DNA from: Bacillota bacterium
GTDB lineage: Bacteria; Bacillota; Clostridia; Oscillospirales; Ruminococcaceae
Direction of reading: 5' to 3'
Length of the DNA: 64,000 nt
NCBI GenBank assembly: GCA_023412215.1
Contig: JAEYNX010000025.1
Span: 62,001 to 126,000, forward strand
Shown: in pieces, positions 16,081-24,075 of the stretch
Numbering within the stretch: the stretch's first letter is position 1
Layout: every line of letters starts with the position of its first letter
Position numbers and translations under genes: made by a program
The notes under the pieces: generated by a model
Told to the model about the DNA's origin: nothing
Databases searched by the model: none
The model's input: the letters and a program-made list of their open reading frames with translations, nothing else

Positions 16081-17484
16081 ATGAAGCTGAGCAGAACACA
16101 TACCCGCAAAGGGATGCGGTTACCTCAAACCCTATGTGTAGCGCTTACGGTACTCTGTGCCGCGGTTTTACCCTTGATTGTGGGTAAAACAACGGTGTTT
16201 CTCTGCTTAAAGCCCGATGTTTACGCAATTTCCACCGATTTTTATTATTTTTACAAGTTCTGTTTTTTCTGTGTGATAGGCAGTCTGATGGCGTTGTACA
16301 TCCTGTTCGCCTACTTTCGGCAAAGAGACGCTATCGTACTCAGCAAGTTCTATTTGGCTTTTGTACTGCTTACGCTATTGTCGGCAATATGTTCGATTAA
16401 CATATCCAATGCGTTTTTAGGCATTGCGGGCCGATACCAGGGATTTTATGTTTATTTCTTCTACTTTGTGGTGATGGTATTCTGTACGTCCTTTTTATCC
16501 GCACGCCACATTAAGGTTGTGTTATACGCCTTGCTTGCTTCGGCCGGGGTAATCGCAGCGATAGCGCTGTTGCAGTTTTTCGGGGTCGAGCTGCTGGCAA
16601 ACTCCCCGGGCCTTGAAATGTACGGGCGATATTTTGCCCGCGGCACGCTGGGCAACCGCAACTTTTTAGGCAGCTATTTCACCCTGCTCACACCCATAGC
16701 CGCGGTACTGTTTATAACCGCTAAAACCACCAAACGCGCAGCCTTCTGTTTCATCCTGTCGGGCCTGTTTTTCAGCGGGTTGGTGGTATCCCTCACGCGG
16801 GTAGCTTGGCTCGGTTTTGCCGGTTTTGCCTTGATCATGACGGCCTTGCAGTTTAAGCTTGTAATCAAGCACTATAAACGTTTTATCGCGCTGTTGTTGC
16901 TATTTATCCTGCTTTTTGCAATGCTTACACTGTTTGACGGCGGGCGTATCGCCGAGCGCGGGCAAGACCTCACGCAGCAACTGCAGCATGTTGAAAGCCC
17001 CTCCTTCGGCTCCGGCAGAATGTTCATTTACAGCAACGTGCTGAGAGTGATTGCCCGTTACCCTCTGCTCGGCACCGGCCCCGACTGCCTTGGCACAGCG
17101 CTGGACGCACTATTGACGGATGACGGCCGTATGACGCTTGGCAGTGCAAACACCTACATAGACAAGGCCCACAGCGAATTCCTTGAGATTGCCGCCACGA
17201 TGGGGATTCCCGCCGTTCTCTGCTTTATGCTGTTCTTTGTGTTTTTACTCCTGCCCTTGCTTTTACGGTTTAAGAAGCTGCCGGTTCTTATTCAGGCGAT
17301 GTTTTGCGGGGTGGGGGCCTATCTGGTGCAGGCGGGGGGTAACATCGGGGTTATCAGCGTACTGCCGGTATTCTATGTGCTGGCAGGCATATTACTTAAA
17401 TATTCAAGCAGCTGGGATAAATTCACTCTACGGCGTAAGACAGCGAAGCAACCGACTTCCAAAAAACCGGTCACTCTGCGTTAG
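16081..17484 (+). CDS. O-antigen ligase-like membrane protein
   Basis: A 467-residue protein with about twelve transmembrane helices. It has a Wzy/WaaL-type core: the RGTLGNRNFLGSYFTLL motif near residue 185, SLTRVAWLGFAGF near 235, and a large loop around residues 285-365 with an arginine-rich PSFGSGRMFIYSNVLRVIAR followed by GTGPDC. A conserved-looking histidine sits in DKAHSEFLEIAATMG. In Gram-positive relatives this family joins or polymerises surface glycans. No other glycan genes flank it. The C-terminus is Lys/Arg-rich. Confidence 0.78.
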   Translation: MKLSRTHTRKGMRLPQTLCVALTVLCAAVLPLIVGKTTVFLCLKPDVYAISTDFYYFYKFCFFCVIGSLMALYILFAYFRQRDAIVLSKFYLAFVLLTLLSAICSINISNAFLGIAGRYQGFYVYFFYFVVMVFCTSFLSARHIKVVLYALLASAGVIAAIALLQFFGVELLANSPGLEMYGRYFARGTLGNRNFLGSYFTLLTPIAAVLFITAKTTKRAAFCFILSGLFFSGLVVSLTRVAWLGFAGFALIMTALQFKLVIKHYKRFIALLLLFILLFAMLTLFDGGRIAERGQDLTQQLQHVESPSFGSGRMFIYSNVLRVIARYPLLGTGPDCLGTALDALLTDDGRMTLGSANTYIDKAHSEFLEIAATMGIPAVLCFMLFFVFLLLPLLLRFKKLPVLIQAMFCGVGAYLVQAGGNIGVISVLPVFYVLAGILLKYSSSWDKFTLRRKTAKQPTSKKPVTLR

Positions 17485-17555
17485 AACAGCAGTACCCGGC
17501 TTTAACGGAGCCCGTAAACAATTACATTTCATTGATAAAGGAGCATACACTGACC

Positions 17556-18119
17556 ATGGGCACAATCACCAGAGAGCAGGCATGGGAACTGCTTACACAG
17601 TACAACAAGGATGAGTTTCACCTCAAACACTCGCAGATTGTGGAAGGCGTAATGAAATACTTCGCCGACAAACTGGGGTTTGGTGAAGAACGCGTGTTCT
17701 GGGGCATTGTCGGGCTGCTGCACGACCTTGACTTTGAGCAGTACCCCGACCAGCACTGCATCAAGGGGCAGGAGATCATGCGTGAAAACGGTATTGACGA
17801 GCGCATCATCCACGCGACTGCCAGTCATGGCTATCAGCTCACCGTGGATATCCGGCCGGAACATACGATGGAAAAGGTACTTTACGCGGTGGACGAGCTC
17901 ACCGGCTTAATCGGCGCGGTAGCCATCATGCGCCCGTCTAAGAGTGTGGCCGACCTTGAGGTAAAATCGGTAAAAAAGAAGTATAAAACCGTGAACTTTG
18001 CGGCAGGCTGTTCTCGTGAGGTGATACAGCGCGGCGCAGACATGCTCGGATGGGAGCTGGACACCCTGATTGAGGAGACTATCCTCGCCATGCGCACCCT
18101 TTCGGGGATTGTAGATTAA
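17556..18119 (+). CDS. HD-domain phosphohydrolase-like protein
   Basis: A 187-residue protein with an HD fold. The pattern H...HD...H is seen in FHLKHSQIVEG, GLLHDLDFEQ and IIHATASHG. Members hydrolyse phosphate esters or nucleotides with bound metals; the substrate here is unknown. ATG 17556 follows AAAGGAG by 12 bases. A longer in-frame start at 17532 would begin upstream of that ribosome site and is less likely. The gene is 21 bases upstream of tcdA and probably cotranscribed. Confidence 0.8.
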   Translation: MGTITREQAWELLTQYNKDEFHLKHSQIVEGVMKYFADKLGFGEERVFWGIVGLLHDLDFEQYPDQHCIKGQEIMRENGIDERIIHATASHGYQLTVDIRPEHTMEKVLYAVDELTGLIGAVAIMRPSKSVADLEVKSVKKKYKTVNFAAGCSREVIQRGADMLGWELDTLIEETILAMRTLSGIVD

Positions 18120-18140
18120 TTTTAAGGAGATTTTACCCCT

Positions 18141-18929
18141 ATGCAGGATGAGTTTTCAAGAACACGGCTGCTGCTCGGCAAACAGGCTGTCGACGCGCTG
18201 AAAGGCTCGTTTGTGGCGGTTTTCGGGATTGGCGGCGTGGGTTCTTATGCGGTGGAGGCGCTTGCACGCAGCGGCGTGGGCAGCTTTGCGCTGTTTGACG
18301 ACGATAAGGTCTGCCTCACCAATATCAACCGCCAGTTGATCGCAACACACTCAACGGTGGGCAAGCAGAAAACCGATGTGATGCGCGACCGCATCCTCGA
18401 CATCAACCCCAAGGCGCAGGTGGAGGTATTTCCCTGTTTTTACACCGCCGAGAACGCCGATAACTACGACCTTTCGCGCTATACCTATATCGTGGACGCC
18501 ATTGACACCGTGTCCTCAAAGCTTGAGCTGATTGCGCGAGCCTATAGGCTGGGGATTCCCCTTATCAGCTGCATGGGCGCGGGCAATAAGCTGGATCCCA
18601 CCCGTTTCGAGGTGGCCGATATCTACAAAACCAGCATCTGCCCGCTCGCGCGGGTAATGCGCAAGGAGCTTCGGGCAAGGGGTATCGACAAGCTCAAGGT
18701 GGTATATTCCAAGGAACAGCCCATCGCGCCAATAGAGGAAGCAGGCGGCGGCTGTAAAACCGGCTGTGTCTGCCCGCCCGGCACCAAACGTAAATGCACC
18801 ATACGACGCCAGATACCGGGCAGCGTGGCCTTTGTGCCCTCCGTCGCGGGGCTGATCCTTGCCGGTGAGGTGATTAAGGACATTACCGCTCCCTACCTCC
18901 ATGAGCGCGAAACAGCACAAGATAATTGA
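18141..18929 (+). CDS. tcdA: tRNA threonylcarbamoyladenosine dehydratase TcdA
   Basis: A 262-residue E1-like ThiF-fold enzyme that uses ATP to cyclise t6A37 of tRNA. The nucleotide-binding GIGGVGSYAVEALARSGVG lies near residue 30, followed by LFDDDKVCLTNINRQL, which positions the acidic and arginine residues. YIVDAIDTVSSKLEL is the second conserved block. A cysteine-rich insert (GGGCKTGCVCPPGTKRKC) follows and PGSVAFVPSVAGLILAGEVI closes the fold, as in the CsdL/YgdL family. The ribosome site is TTTAAGGAGA. Confidence 0.93.
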   Translation: MQDEFSRTRLLLGKQAVDALKGSFVAVFGIGGVGSYAVEALARSGVGSFALFDDDKVCLTNINRQLIATHSTVGKQKTDVMRDRILDINPKAQVEVFPCFYTAENADNYDLSRYTYIVDAIDTVSSKLELIARAYRLGIPLISCMGAGNKLDPTRFEVADIYKTSICPLARVMRKELRARGIDKLKVVYSKEQPIAPIEEAGGGCKTGCVCPPGTKRKCTIRRQIPGSVAFVPSVAGLILAGEVIKDITAPYLHERETAQDN

Positions 18930-18946
18930 ATGCCGCATAAATATCC

Positions 18947-18985
18947 GGGGCACAGCATATACGCTGTGCCCCAGACTTATTTTAC
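18947..18985. terminator. Terminator between convergent genes
   Basis: GGGGCACAGC (18947-18956) and GCTGTGCCCC (18963-18972) form a perfect 10-bp stem with a 6-base loop, followed by a T-rich stretch. It lies between tcdA and the convergent hydrolase. Confidence 0.8.
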
Positions 18986-19006
18986 CTTTTAACACTACAC
19001 TAAATC

Positions 19007-20068
19007 TCATGGTGCCTTTTTCGTGGCGATGTACCAAATCGCTGCGATAAGCGAGAGCAGCGCCGCCACCGCAAGCGCCCATAGATACCATGGAACCTTA
19101 TGTAGAGCATTGTCTTGCAATGATACAGCGGCAGGCTCGGCTGTTACAGCGGGTGCGGTCTCTTCCGCAAGCGGCAATTCGTTTTGAGTGGTCTCGCTCA
19201 CCGTCGCACTGGACACGGCGCTTACAGCCTTGACAGCAACCGGCGTGTCAAACCCCAAATCCTTGATATCAGCCTTTACCTCTTCACCGGGCTGCAGTTT
19301 TTGCAGCTGTTCGGTTAAACTTACCTTACAAGCCTTGGTAAAATCACCCTTGCAAAAAACATACACCTCGCGGTTCGTAAGATTATAAACATTGGAATAG
19401 AGTGTTCCGCCGTCCCCCCAATTCTGCTTGGTGGAATTTAAAATGCTCGCAAAGCCTTCAACGGAAGGCGCAACGCTCTGCAGGGTCTTCTCTGCCGTGG
19501 CGAAGCGTTCACAGGGGTACCACCCCAGCGAGGGGTCTGTAAGCCAGAAGTTGGTCACAAGCTGATAATCCTTGTCTTTACGGATGATATTAAGCCTTCC
19601 CTCCATCCATTCGAGCACAGCCGAATTCCCCGAAGCGTCGGCAATCAGCAGATGGTCGCTGAAACCGGATGGGATATTGGCACCTTCCAGCATCATGATG
19701 GCCTCGTCAACTGTGGCACAGCTTGCCAGCAGCTGTTCACCGAAGTCCATACCGAGCTGTTCTTTTGCCGCGTCATACGGCACTTCGGAGGCCGGGCAGG
19801 TTGCGCCGTCGTAAAACAGGCCACATTCGTTCATACCGCCCTGAACATAGGAGCTGTCGTAAAAATACACCCGACCGTAAGAATCATCATCGGGCGCCGA
19901 TAGAATCATGGACGTTTCCCACGAATACATCCAGTCTTCGTTATTCCCGGCGAGCACTATCTCATCCTCCTCCGCCATAAAGATAGTGCAGGCCTGTGCG
20001 GGAATAGCCAGTAACGCCGTCATAAATATTACAGTGAATAAGGCCACCATCCATCGACTCCGTCGCAT
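19007..20068 (-). CDS. Secreted, membrane-anchored Ntn-hydrolase-like protein
   Basis: A 353-residue protein. A signal peptide (about 1-26, ending in AIPAQA) would be cleaved to expose Cys27 in ACTIFMAEEDE as an N-terminal nucleophile. NNEDWMYSWET and YDSSYVQGGMNECGLFYDG match the linear-amide C-N hydrolase / choloylglycine-hydrolase-like family. After a Pro/Thr/Val-rich linker (about 275-325), one transmembrane helix (WYLWALAVAALLSLIAAIWY) and KK anchor it. It should act outside the cell on an amide-linked substrate that cannot be named. It is transcribed alone. Confidence 0.78.
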   Translation of the reverse strand: MRRSRWMVALFTVIFMTALLAIPAQACTIFMAEEDEIVLAGNNEDWMYSWETSMILSAPDDDSYGRVYFYDSSYVQGGMNECGLFYDGATCPASEVPYDAAKEQLGMDFGEQLLASCATVDEAIMMLEGANIPSGFSDHLLIADASGNSAVLEWMEGRLNIIRKDKDYQLVTNFWLTDPSLGWYPCERFATAEKTLQSVAPSVEGFASILNSTKQNWGDGGTLYSNVYNLTNREVYVFCKGDFTKACKVSLTEQLQKLQPGEEVKADIKDLGFDTPVAVKAVSAVSSATVSETTQNELPLAEETAPAVTAEPAAVSLQDNALHKVPWYLWALAVAALLSLIAAIWYIATKKAP

Positions 20069-20253
20069 CTATAGCCCACCCCTTTGATGATAGTTTTAAT
20101 TGTCAATTTATCATACCATTTTCATTACAGCTTTTTCAAGAAAACCCTGCGCTTATTTCACTATATTGGAGGATGTACCCGATAAACACTGGCTTTAGCA
20201 CGAATAATCGTGAATTGACAACAAAATTCACCTGTTATATAATCTAGCTATAC

Positions 20254-20417
20254 TAGGGCGTTTCTGAAAACGGAAAATCGCCGGATATTTCGCTGCAAAA
20301 GAGCAGATTCAAATCAAAAAACGCAGGGATACTGTATGTATTCCGAGTATTTTTGATGCAGAAGATGCCTTTTGCAGTAGAAATAGACAAAAATTTGGAG
20401 TTTTCAGAAAGCCCCTA
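20254..20417. mobile_element. 164-bp MITE-like palindromic element
   Basis: The ends are imperfect inverted repeats: TAGGGCGTTTCTGAAAAC at 20254 and, as reverse complement, TAGGGGCTTTCTGAAAAC ending at 20417. A TA flanks or forms each end, suggesting a TA or YTAR target duplication. The interior is also imperfectly self-complementary (CTGCAAAAG against CTTTTGCAG), so the whole could fold as one hairpin. There is no coding capacity. It lies in the 424-base gap between the hydrolase and the glycosyltransferase. The rest of that gap shows no other feature. Confidence 0.6.
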
Positions 20418-20492
20418 ACCCTTGCAGATATAATTGAGTAATCATTGTTTGGTTTGTTTCGGCGCAGTATCGGCAAAGAAATGAGGATGACT

Positions 20493-21599
20493 ATGAAAGC
20501 ACTGATTTTATCTACCAAAACCGGGCAGGGGCACAATTCGGCATCCCATGCATTAAAAGCAAGCCTTGAAGCCAAAGGCCATGAGGCCGTGGTTGCGGAC
20601 ATCTTAAAATCCGGCACAAAGAATGTTTCCGCGCCGGTTTCGGCGATGTACGACAATCTTATCTTACATATGCCGACGGTGTTCGGCGCTCTTTACCATG
20701 CAGGAGAGCTGGTAAGCTCGAGCAAGCACCATTCCCCCATCTATTATTTAAACTCTATCTACTGCGAGCGGCTTTATAACGGTATTGAGAAGATTGCCCC
20801 ACAGGCCATTGTCTGCCCGCACATCTTCAGCGCGCAGGCCATTACCAGAATGTGCGAGAAGTACGGAGTACATATTCCGACCATCGGTATTGTCACCGAT
20901 TACACCTGCAGCCCCTTTTGGGAGGAAACCACGCTGGACGCCTATATCATCCCCGCGCCGCAGCTGACGGACGAGTTTATAAAAAAGGGGCTGCCCGCAC
21001 ACAAGCTGCATCCCTTGGGCATCCCCATCAGCCCGCGTTTTAAAAAGAAGGTGTCGCGTGAAGAGGCCCGGCGGGTATTCGGCATACAGGCCGAAAAGGT
21101 GTTTGTGGTGCTTGGCGGCAGTATGGGGTACGGCTGTATCCCCGAGGTGGCCGAAGAGCTGGTTAAAAGGCAGCCGGACGCACAGGTGGCGGCGGTGTGC
21201 GGCAGCAACAAAAAACTGTATTACAGCTTAAAGGGTATCAAGAATGTGCTGCCCTTTGAATATATTGAGAATGTGGATGTGCTGATGGACGCCGCGGATG
21301 TGCTCATCACAAAGCCGGGCGGATTATCGGCTACCGAGGCGATGGCAAAGAGGCTGCCCATCGTGTTTTCGTTGCCCATACCGGGCGGCGAGGAGCGCAA
21401 CGCCGAGTTTTTGACCTCTATCGGCGCCGCGGTATATGCGAGAAAGCCCGAAGCCGCGGTGAATGCCGCCGCAGACCTTATACAAAACCCCGACCGATGC
21501 GCCGAGATGATGAAAGCGCAGGCGAAATATATCAATAATCACGCGGACGACGACATTGCGAAGCTGCTCATACAGATGACGGAACGTATAGGAGGCTGA
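20493..21599 (+). CDS. MGDG synthase-family glycosyltransferase
   Basis: A 368-residue GT-B enzyme. The N-terminal MGDG_synth domain begins STKTGQGHNSASHALKASL, with the glycine/histidine acceptor loop. The C-terminal donor domain has VLGGSMGYGCIPE and DVLITKPGGLSATEAMA, the nucleotide-sugar site. Relatives add glucose or galactose to diacylglycerol at the membrane. The next gene is a PlsY-like acyltransferase 5 bases away, supporting a glycerolipid pathway. ATG 20493 was chosen because GAGG lies 6 bases upstream; the in-frame TTG at 20445 has no ribosome site. Confidence 0.87.
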   Translation: MKALILSTKTGQGHNSASHALKASLEAKGHEAVVADILKSGTKNVSAPVSAMYDNLILHMPTVFGALYHAGELVSSSKHHSPIYYLNSIYCERLYNGIEKIAPQAIVCPHIFSAQAITRMCEKYGVHIPTIGIVTDYTCSPFWEETTLDAYIIPAPQLTDEFIKKGLPAHKLHPLGIPISPRFKKKVSREEARRVFGIQAEKVFVVLGGSMGYGCIPEVAEELVKRQPDAQVAAVCGSNKKLYYSLKGIKNVLPFEYIENVDVLMDAADVLITKPGGLSATEAMAKRLPIVFSLPIPGGEERNAEFLTSIGAAVYARKPEAAVNAAADLIQNPDRCAEMMKAQAKYINNHADDDIAKLLIQMTERIGG

Positions 21600-21604
21600 C
21601 GATT

Positions 21605-22249
21605 ATGCTGCGTTGTATTATTATGACCGTTCTCGGCTTTATCTCCGGTTCACTGATGTTCTCGTACTTTATCCCCAGATGGTTCTTGAAGGTGGATATC
21701 CGTAAAGCAGAGGGGGACGGCAACCCCGGCAGCACCAACGCCATCAAGGCGGCGGGCCTGCCCGTGGGACTTCTGTGTATGGCGCTTGATTTGCTTAAGG
21801 GGTTTATTCCCGTTTTTGTTGCGGTCTTCTTTTTAGACCTTTCGGGGTATTATCTTTTACCCGTTTTGATTGCACCGACCGTTGGCCATGCGTTTTCTCC
21901 TTTTTTGAGCTTTAACGGCGGCAAGGCCCTTGCGGTGTCCTACGGTACCCTGCTCGGTGCGGTAAGCATAACTTGGGCTGTTTTTGTGGTCGCGCTGATG
22001 ATGGTGCTGTTTAAATTCATCATTATCATTAAGCCGGATTCAGCAAAGGTTATCACCAGCTTGGTCGCCGCCTATGCGGTCATCCTGCTGTTTGAACCGC
22101 TGCCTGAAATCAAGATCGCCGCGGGAGGCATCTTTTTCATCATCAGCCTTAAGACCTTCATAAACCCTGACAAAGGTATTATTACCGTTTCAATTTGGCA
22201 TTACGAGCTGACCATTGACGAGTTTAAGATACGATTTAAGAGGGTATAA
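21605..22249 (+). CDS. PlsY-like glycerol-3-phosphate acyltransferase
   Basis: A 214-residue membrane protein with about five transmembrane helices. PlsY motifs are visible in modified form: GDGNPGSTNAIKAAG for the usual GSGNxGATN, then VGHAFSPFLSFNGGKALAVSYG for the GHxxPxxxxFxGGKG motif. PlsY makes lysophosphatidate from glycerol-3-phosphate and acyl-phosphate. The altered motifs and the link to the lipid glycosyltransferase suggest a specialised paralogue rather than the housekeeping enzyme, which is inference. A terminator hairpin follows at 22266. Confidence 0.8.
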   Translation: MLRCIIMTVLGFISGSLMFSYFIPRWFLKVDIRKAEGDGNPGSTNAIKAAGLPVGLLCMALDLLKGFIPVFVAVFFLDLSGYYLLPVLIAPTVGHAFSPFLSFNGGKALAVSYGTLLGAVSITWAVFVVALMMVLFKFIIIIKPDSAKVITSLVAAYAVILLFEPLPEIKIAAGGIFFIISLKTFINPDKGIITVSIWHYELTIDEFKIRFKRV

Positions 22250-22265
22250 CCTCCCAAGCAATATT

Positions 22266-22315
22266 AACGCTGTCTTTTAAAGGGCCTATTGTGCCCTGTT
22301 AAAAGGCAGCGTTTT
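22266..22315 (+). terminator. Terminator of the glycosyltransferase/PlsY-like operon
   Basis: AACGCTGTCTTTTAAAGGGC starting at 22266 pairs with GCCC...TTAAAAGGCAGCGTT ending at 22313, with small mismatches, and is followed by TTG/T. Confidence 0.75.
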
Positions 22316-22463
22316 GTATGGATAGCGGAAATAATTCGTTAATTGTATCGATAAAAAAATCATTCTTTGTTTGAGTAAGGTATAATAACCCATCCTTTAC
22401 TAATAATATTGTCAATGCAGTAAAACATGCTATCCTGCAGCTTTGAAAAGAGGTGAGCAAGGA

Positions 22464-22640
22464 ATGGACAGGAACAATAACAATAACAATAATAACGAAA
22501 GACGCAATGCTCAGAATAACAGAAACGATCAGAATAACCAGCAGAACAATCGGCAAAACGATCAGCAAATGAACAACAAGAAAGACAACAAAGACAACGA
22601 TAACCGTAACAACAAAGATAACAACCGCTTCCAGGGCTAA
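22464..22640 (+). CDS. Asn/Asp/Lys/Arg-rich small hydrophilic protein
   Basis: A 58-residue protein in which about half the residues are Asn, the rest mostly Asp, Arg, Lys and Gln. It begins MDRNNNNNNNNERRNAQNN. It has no hydrophobic segment and is predicted disordered. AAGAGGTGAG lies upstream of the ATG, and a terminator is found at 22726. Function is unknown. The location near sporulation genes and the Asn/Gln-rich composition would fit a spore-associated small protein, but no family signature supports it. The low-complexity AAC/AAT runs also make a long hydrophobic frame on the opposite strand, which is an artefact. Confidence 0.65.
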   Translation: MDRNNNNNNNNERRNAQNNRNDQNNQQNNRQNDQQMNNKKDNKDNDNRNNKDNNRFQG

Positions 22641-22725
22641 GCTTGTAATTTAATCATTCTTTTACTTTCTAAATCTCTTATTCATTCACAGTATCATCCT
22701 TCTAAAATCGGTGAAGACATAAAGT

Positions 22726-22767
22726 AAAGCATATGGAAAAACGTTTTGCTTTTCCATATGCTTTTTT
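22726..22767 (+). terminator. Terminator, strong
   Basis: AAAGCATATGGAAAA (22726-22740) and TTTTCCATATGCTTT (22750-22764) form a perfect 15-bp stem ending in TTTTTT. It follows the Asn-rich gene and may also serve the convergent lipoprotein gene. Confidence 0.85.
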
Positions 22768-22785
22768 CGTGTGGTAAAAGGATCC

Positions 22786-23181
22786 TTACTGCTGGGGGAA
22801 GGCCTCGGCATAGTTTAAATACTGCCACTCTAAGGTATCGCCTTCGGCAACAGGCTGCTCGCTTGCGCCAAGCTGCGCCATTTCACCGTTAATGAACATC
22901 AGCCAGCCGTCGGTGTCGGTACCGGCTACCCCGCCTATGGAGGAGATAAAGCCGTTCTCATCGGTATAATCCAGCTTACCGTCTTTCATTGCGGCAACGG
23001 TGGCATCGATTGCGAATGGGGTCTCGGCGGTAACCTTAACGTCCTTATCGTACATTACTGCAGCATCCTGCCCTGTAATCTTCACATGAACCGTAGTCCC
23101 CTTCGCGCCGCAGCCGGCGAGAATAAGCACCGAAACGGCCAGTACCAGAAGAAGTGCGAGTACTCTTTTTGTGGTTTTCAT
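22786..23181 (-). CDS. DUF4430-domain lipoprotein
   Basis: A 131-residue secreted lipoprotein. The signal sequence ends in the lipobox LAGC near residue 24. The mature part is a DUF4430 (transcobalamin C-terminal-like) domain with TPFAIDATVAAMKDG, FISSIGGVAGTDTDGWLMFING and EGDTLEWQYLNYAE. Such domains can bind cobalamin-like or other ligands at the surface; the ligand here is unknown. It is transcribed alone from the strand of sigE, with 162 bases of A/T-rich spacer between them showing no evident hairpin. Confidence 0.85.
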   Translation of the reverse strand: MKTTKRVLALLLVLAVSVLILAGCGAKGTTVHVKITGQDAAVMYDKDVKVTAETPFAIDATVAAMKDGKLDYTDENGFISSIGGVAGTDTDGWLMFINGEMAQLGASEQPVAEGDTLEWQYLNYAEAFPQQ

Positions 23182-23343
23182 TGTGGTTTTCCCTTTCCTA
23201 TGTATCCATGCGCAAGAAACCTTGCCATGAATGATAATCGTCTGTCTTAAACGACAAAACCACTAATATAGTACAGGTTAAACGCGTTTCTGTCAATCTC
23301 TCCATCCTTTACAGCCAGATTGCAACAATTCTTCTTTGAATGA

Positions 23344-24075
23344 CTACATACACGTGACCTTATCGAGCTCTTTACGCAGACGTTTGATAATGCGCTTCTC
23401 AAGGCGGGAGATATACGACTGCGAGATGCCGATCATGTCGGCAACCTCCTTTTGGGTGCGCTCCACCCCGTCCACCAGGCCGAACCGCATCTGCATGATG
23501 ATCTTCTCGCGCTCCGAGAGCTTATCTACCGCTTCATGCAACAATGTTTTTTCCACATCCTGCTCGATATGTCGGCTGATATAGTCACTGTCGGTGCCCA
23601 GTACATCCGAGAGCAGCAGCTCGTTGCCGTCCCAATCGATGTTCAGTGGCTCGTCGATCGACAGGTCGTTTTTATACTGGCTGCTTTTACGCAGAAACAT
23701 GAGTATCTCGTTTTCGATGCAGCGGGAGGCATAGGTGGCAAGCTTGATGCCCTTATCGGGGCAGAAGGTGTTTACCGCCTTGATCAGCCCGATGGTGCCG
23801 ATCGAGATTAAATCCTCCACCCCCACGCCGGTAGACTCGAACTTCCGTGATATGTATACCACCAGCCGAAGGTTGTGCACAATAAGGGTTTTGCGCGCGC
23901 TCTCCTCGTCGGTTTCGAGCTTTTTGAAAACAATCGTTTCCTCATCCAGCGTGAGCGGCGGCGGAAGGGTTTCCGGGCCATTGATGTAATAGAGCTTCTC
24001 ATACATCCCAAGGCGCATCAGCAGCCTTAACACCATGTAACGCAACCTGTCTGGTATGCCTGCTTTACCCTTCAT
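23344..24075 (-). CDS. sigE: Sporulation sigma factor SigE
   Basis: A 243-residue sigma-70-type factor, the first mother-cell sigma of sporulation. It has an N-terminal pro-sequence (about 1-30) followed by YYINGPETLPPPLT, as in pro-sigma-E. Region 2 includes NLRLVVYISRKFESTGVGVE and ATYASRCIENEILMFLR. Region 4 includes LSEREKIIMQMRFGLVDG and ADMIGISQSYISRLEKRI. The start was set at ATG 24075 with GGAG 11 bases upstream; a GTG at 24087 is possible. It overlaps spoIIGA by 11 bases, so translation is coupled. No sigG follows. Confidence 0.93.
   Translation of the reverse strand: MKGKAGIPDRLRYMVLRLLMRLGMYEKLYYINGPETLPPPLTLDEETIVFKKLETDEESARKTLIVHNLRLVVYISRKFESTGVGVEDLISIGTIGLIKAVNTFCPDKGIKLATYASRCIENEILMFLRKSSQYKNDLSIDEPLNIDWDGNELLLSDVLGTDSDYISRHIEQDVEKTLLHEAVDKLSEREKIIMQMRFGLVDGVERTQKEVADMIGISQSYISRLEKRIIKRLRKELDKVTCM

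Noticed and set aside
20254..20417. Complete insertion sequence
   Set aside because: It is 164 bases with no transposase. At most it is a non-autonomous element.
22299..22568. Hydrophobic 89-codon minus-strand frame opposite the Asn-rich gene
   Set aside because: It is the mirror of AAC/AAT runs (giving Val/Ile) and lacks a ribosome site. It overlaps a terminator.
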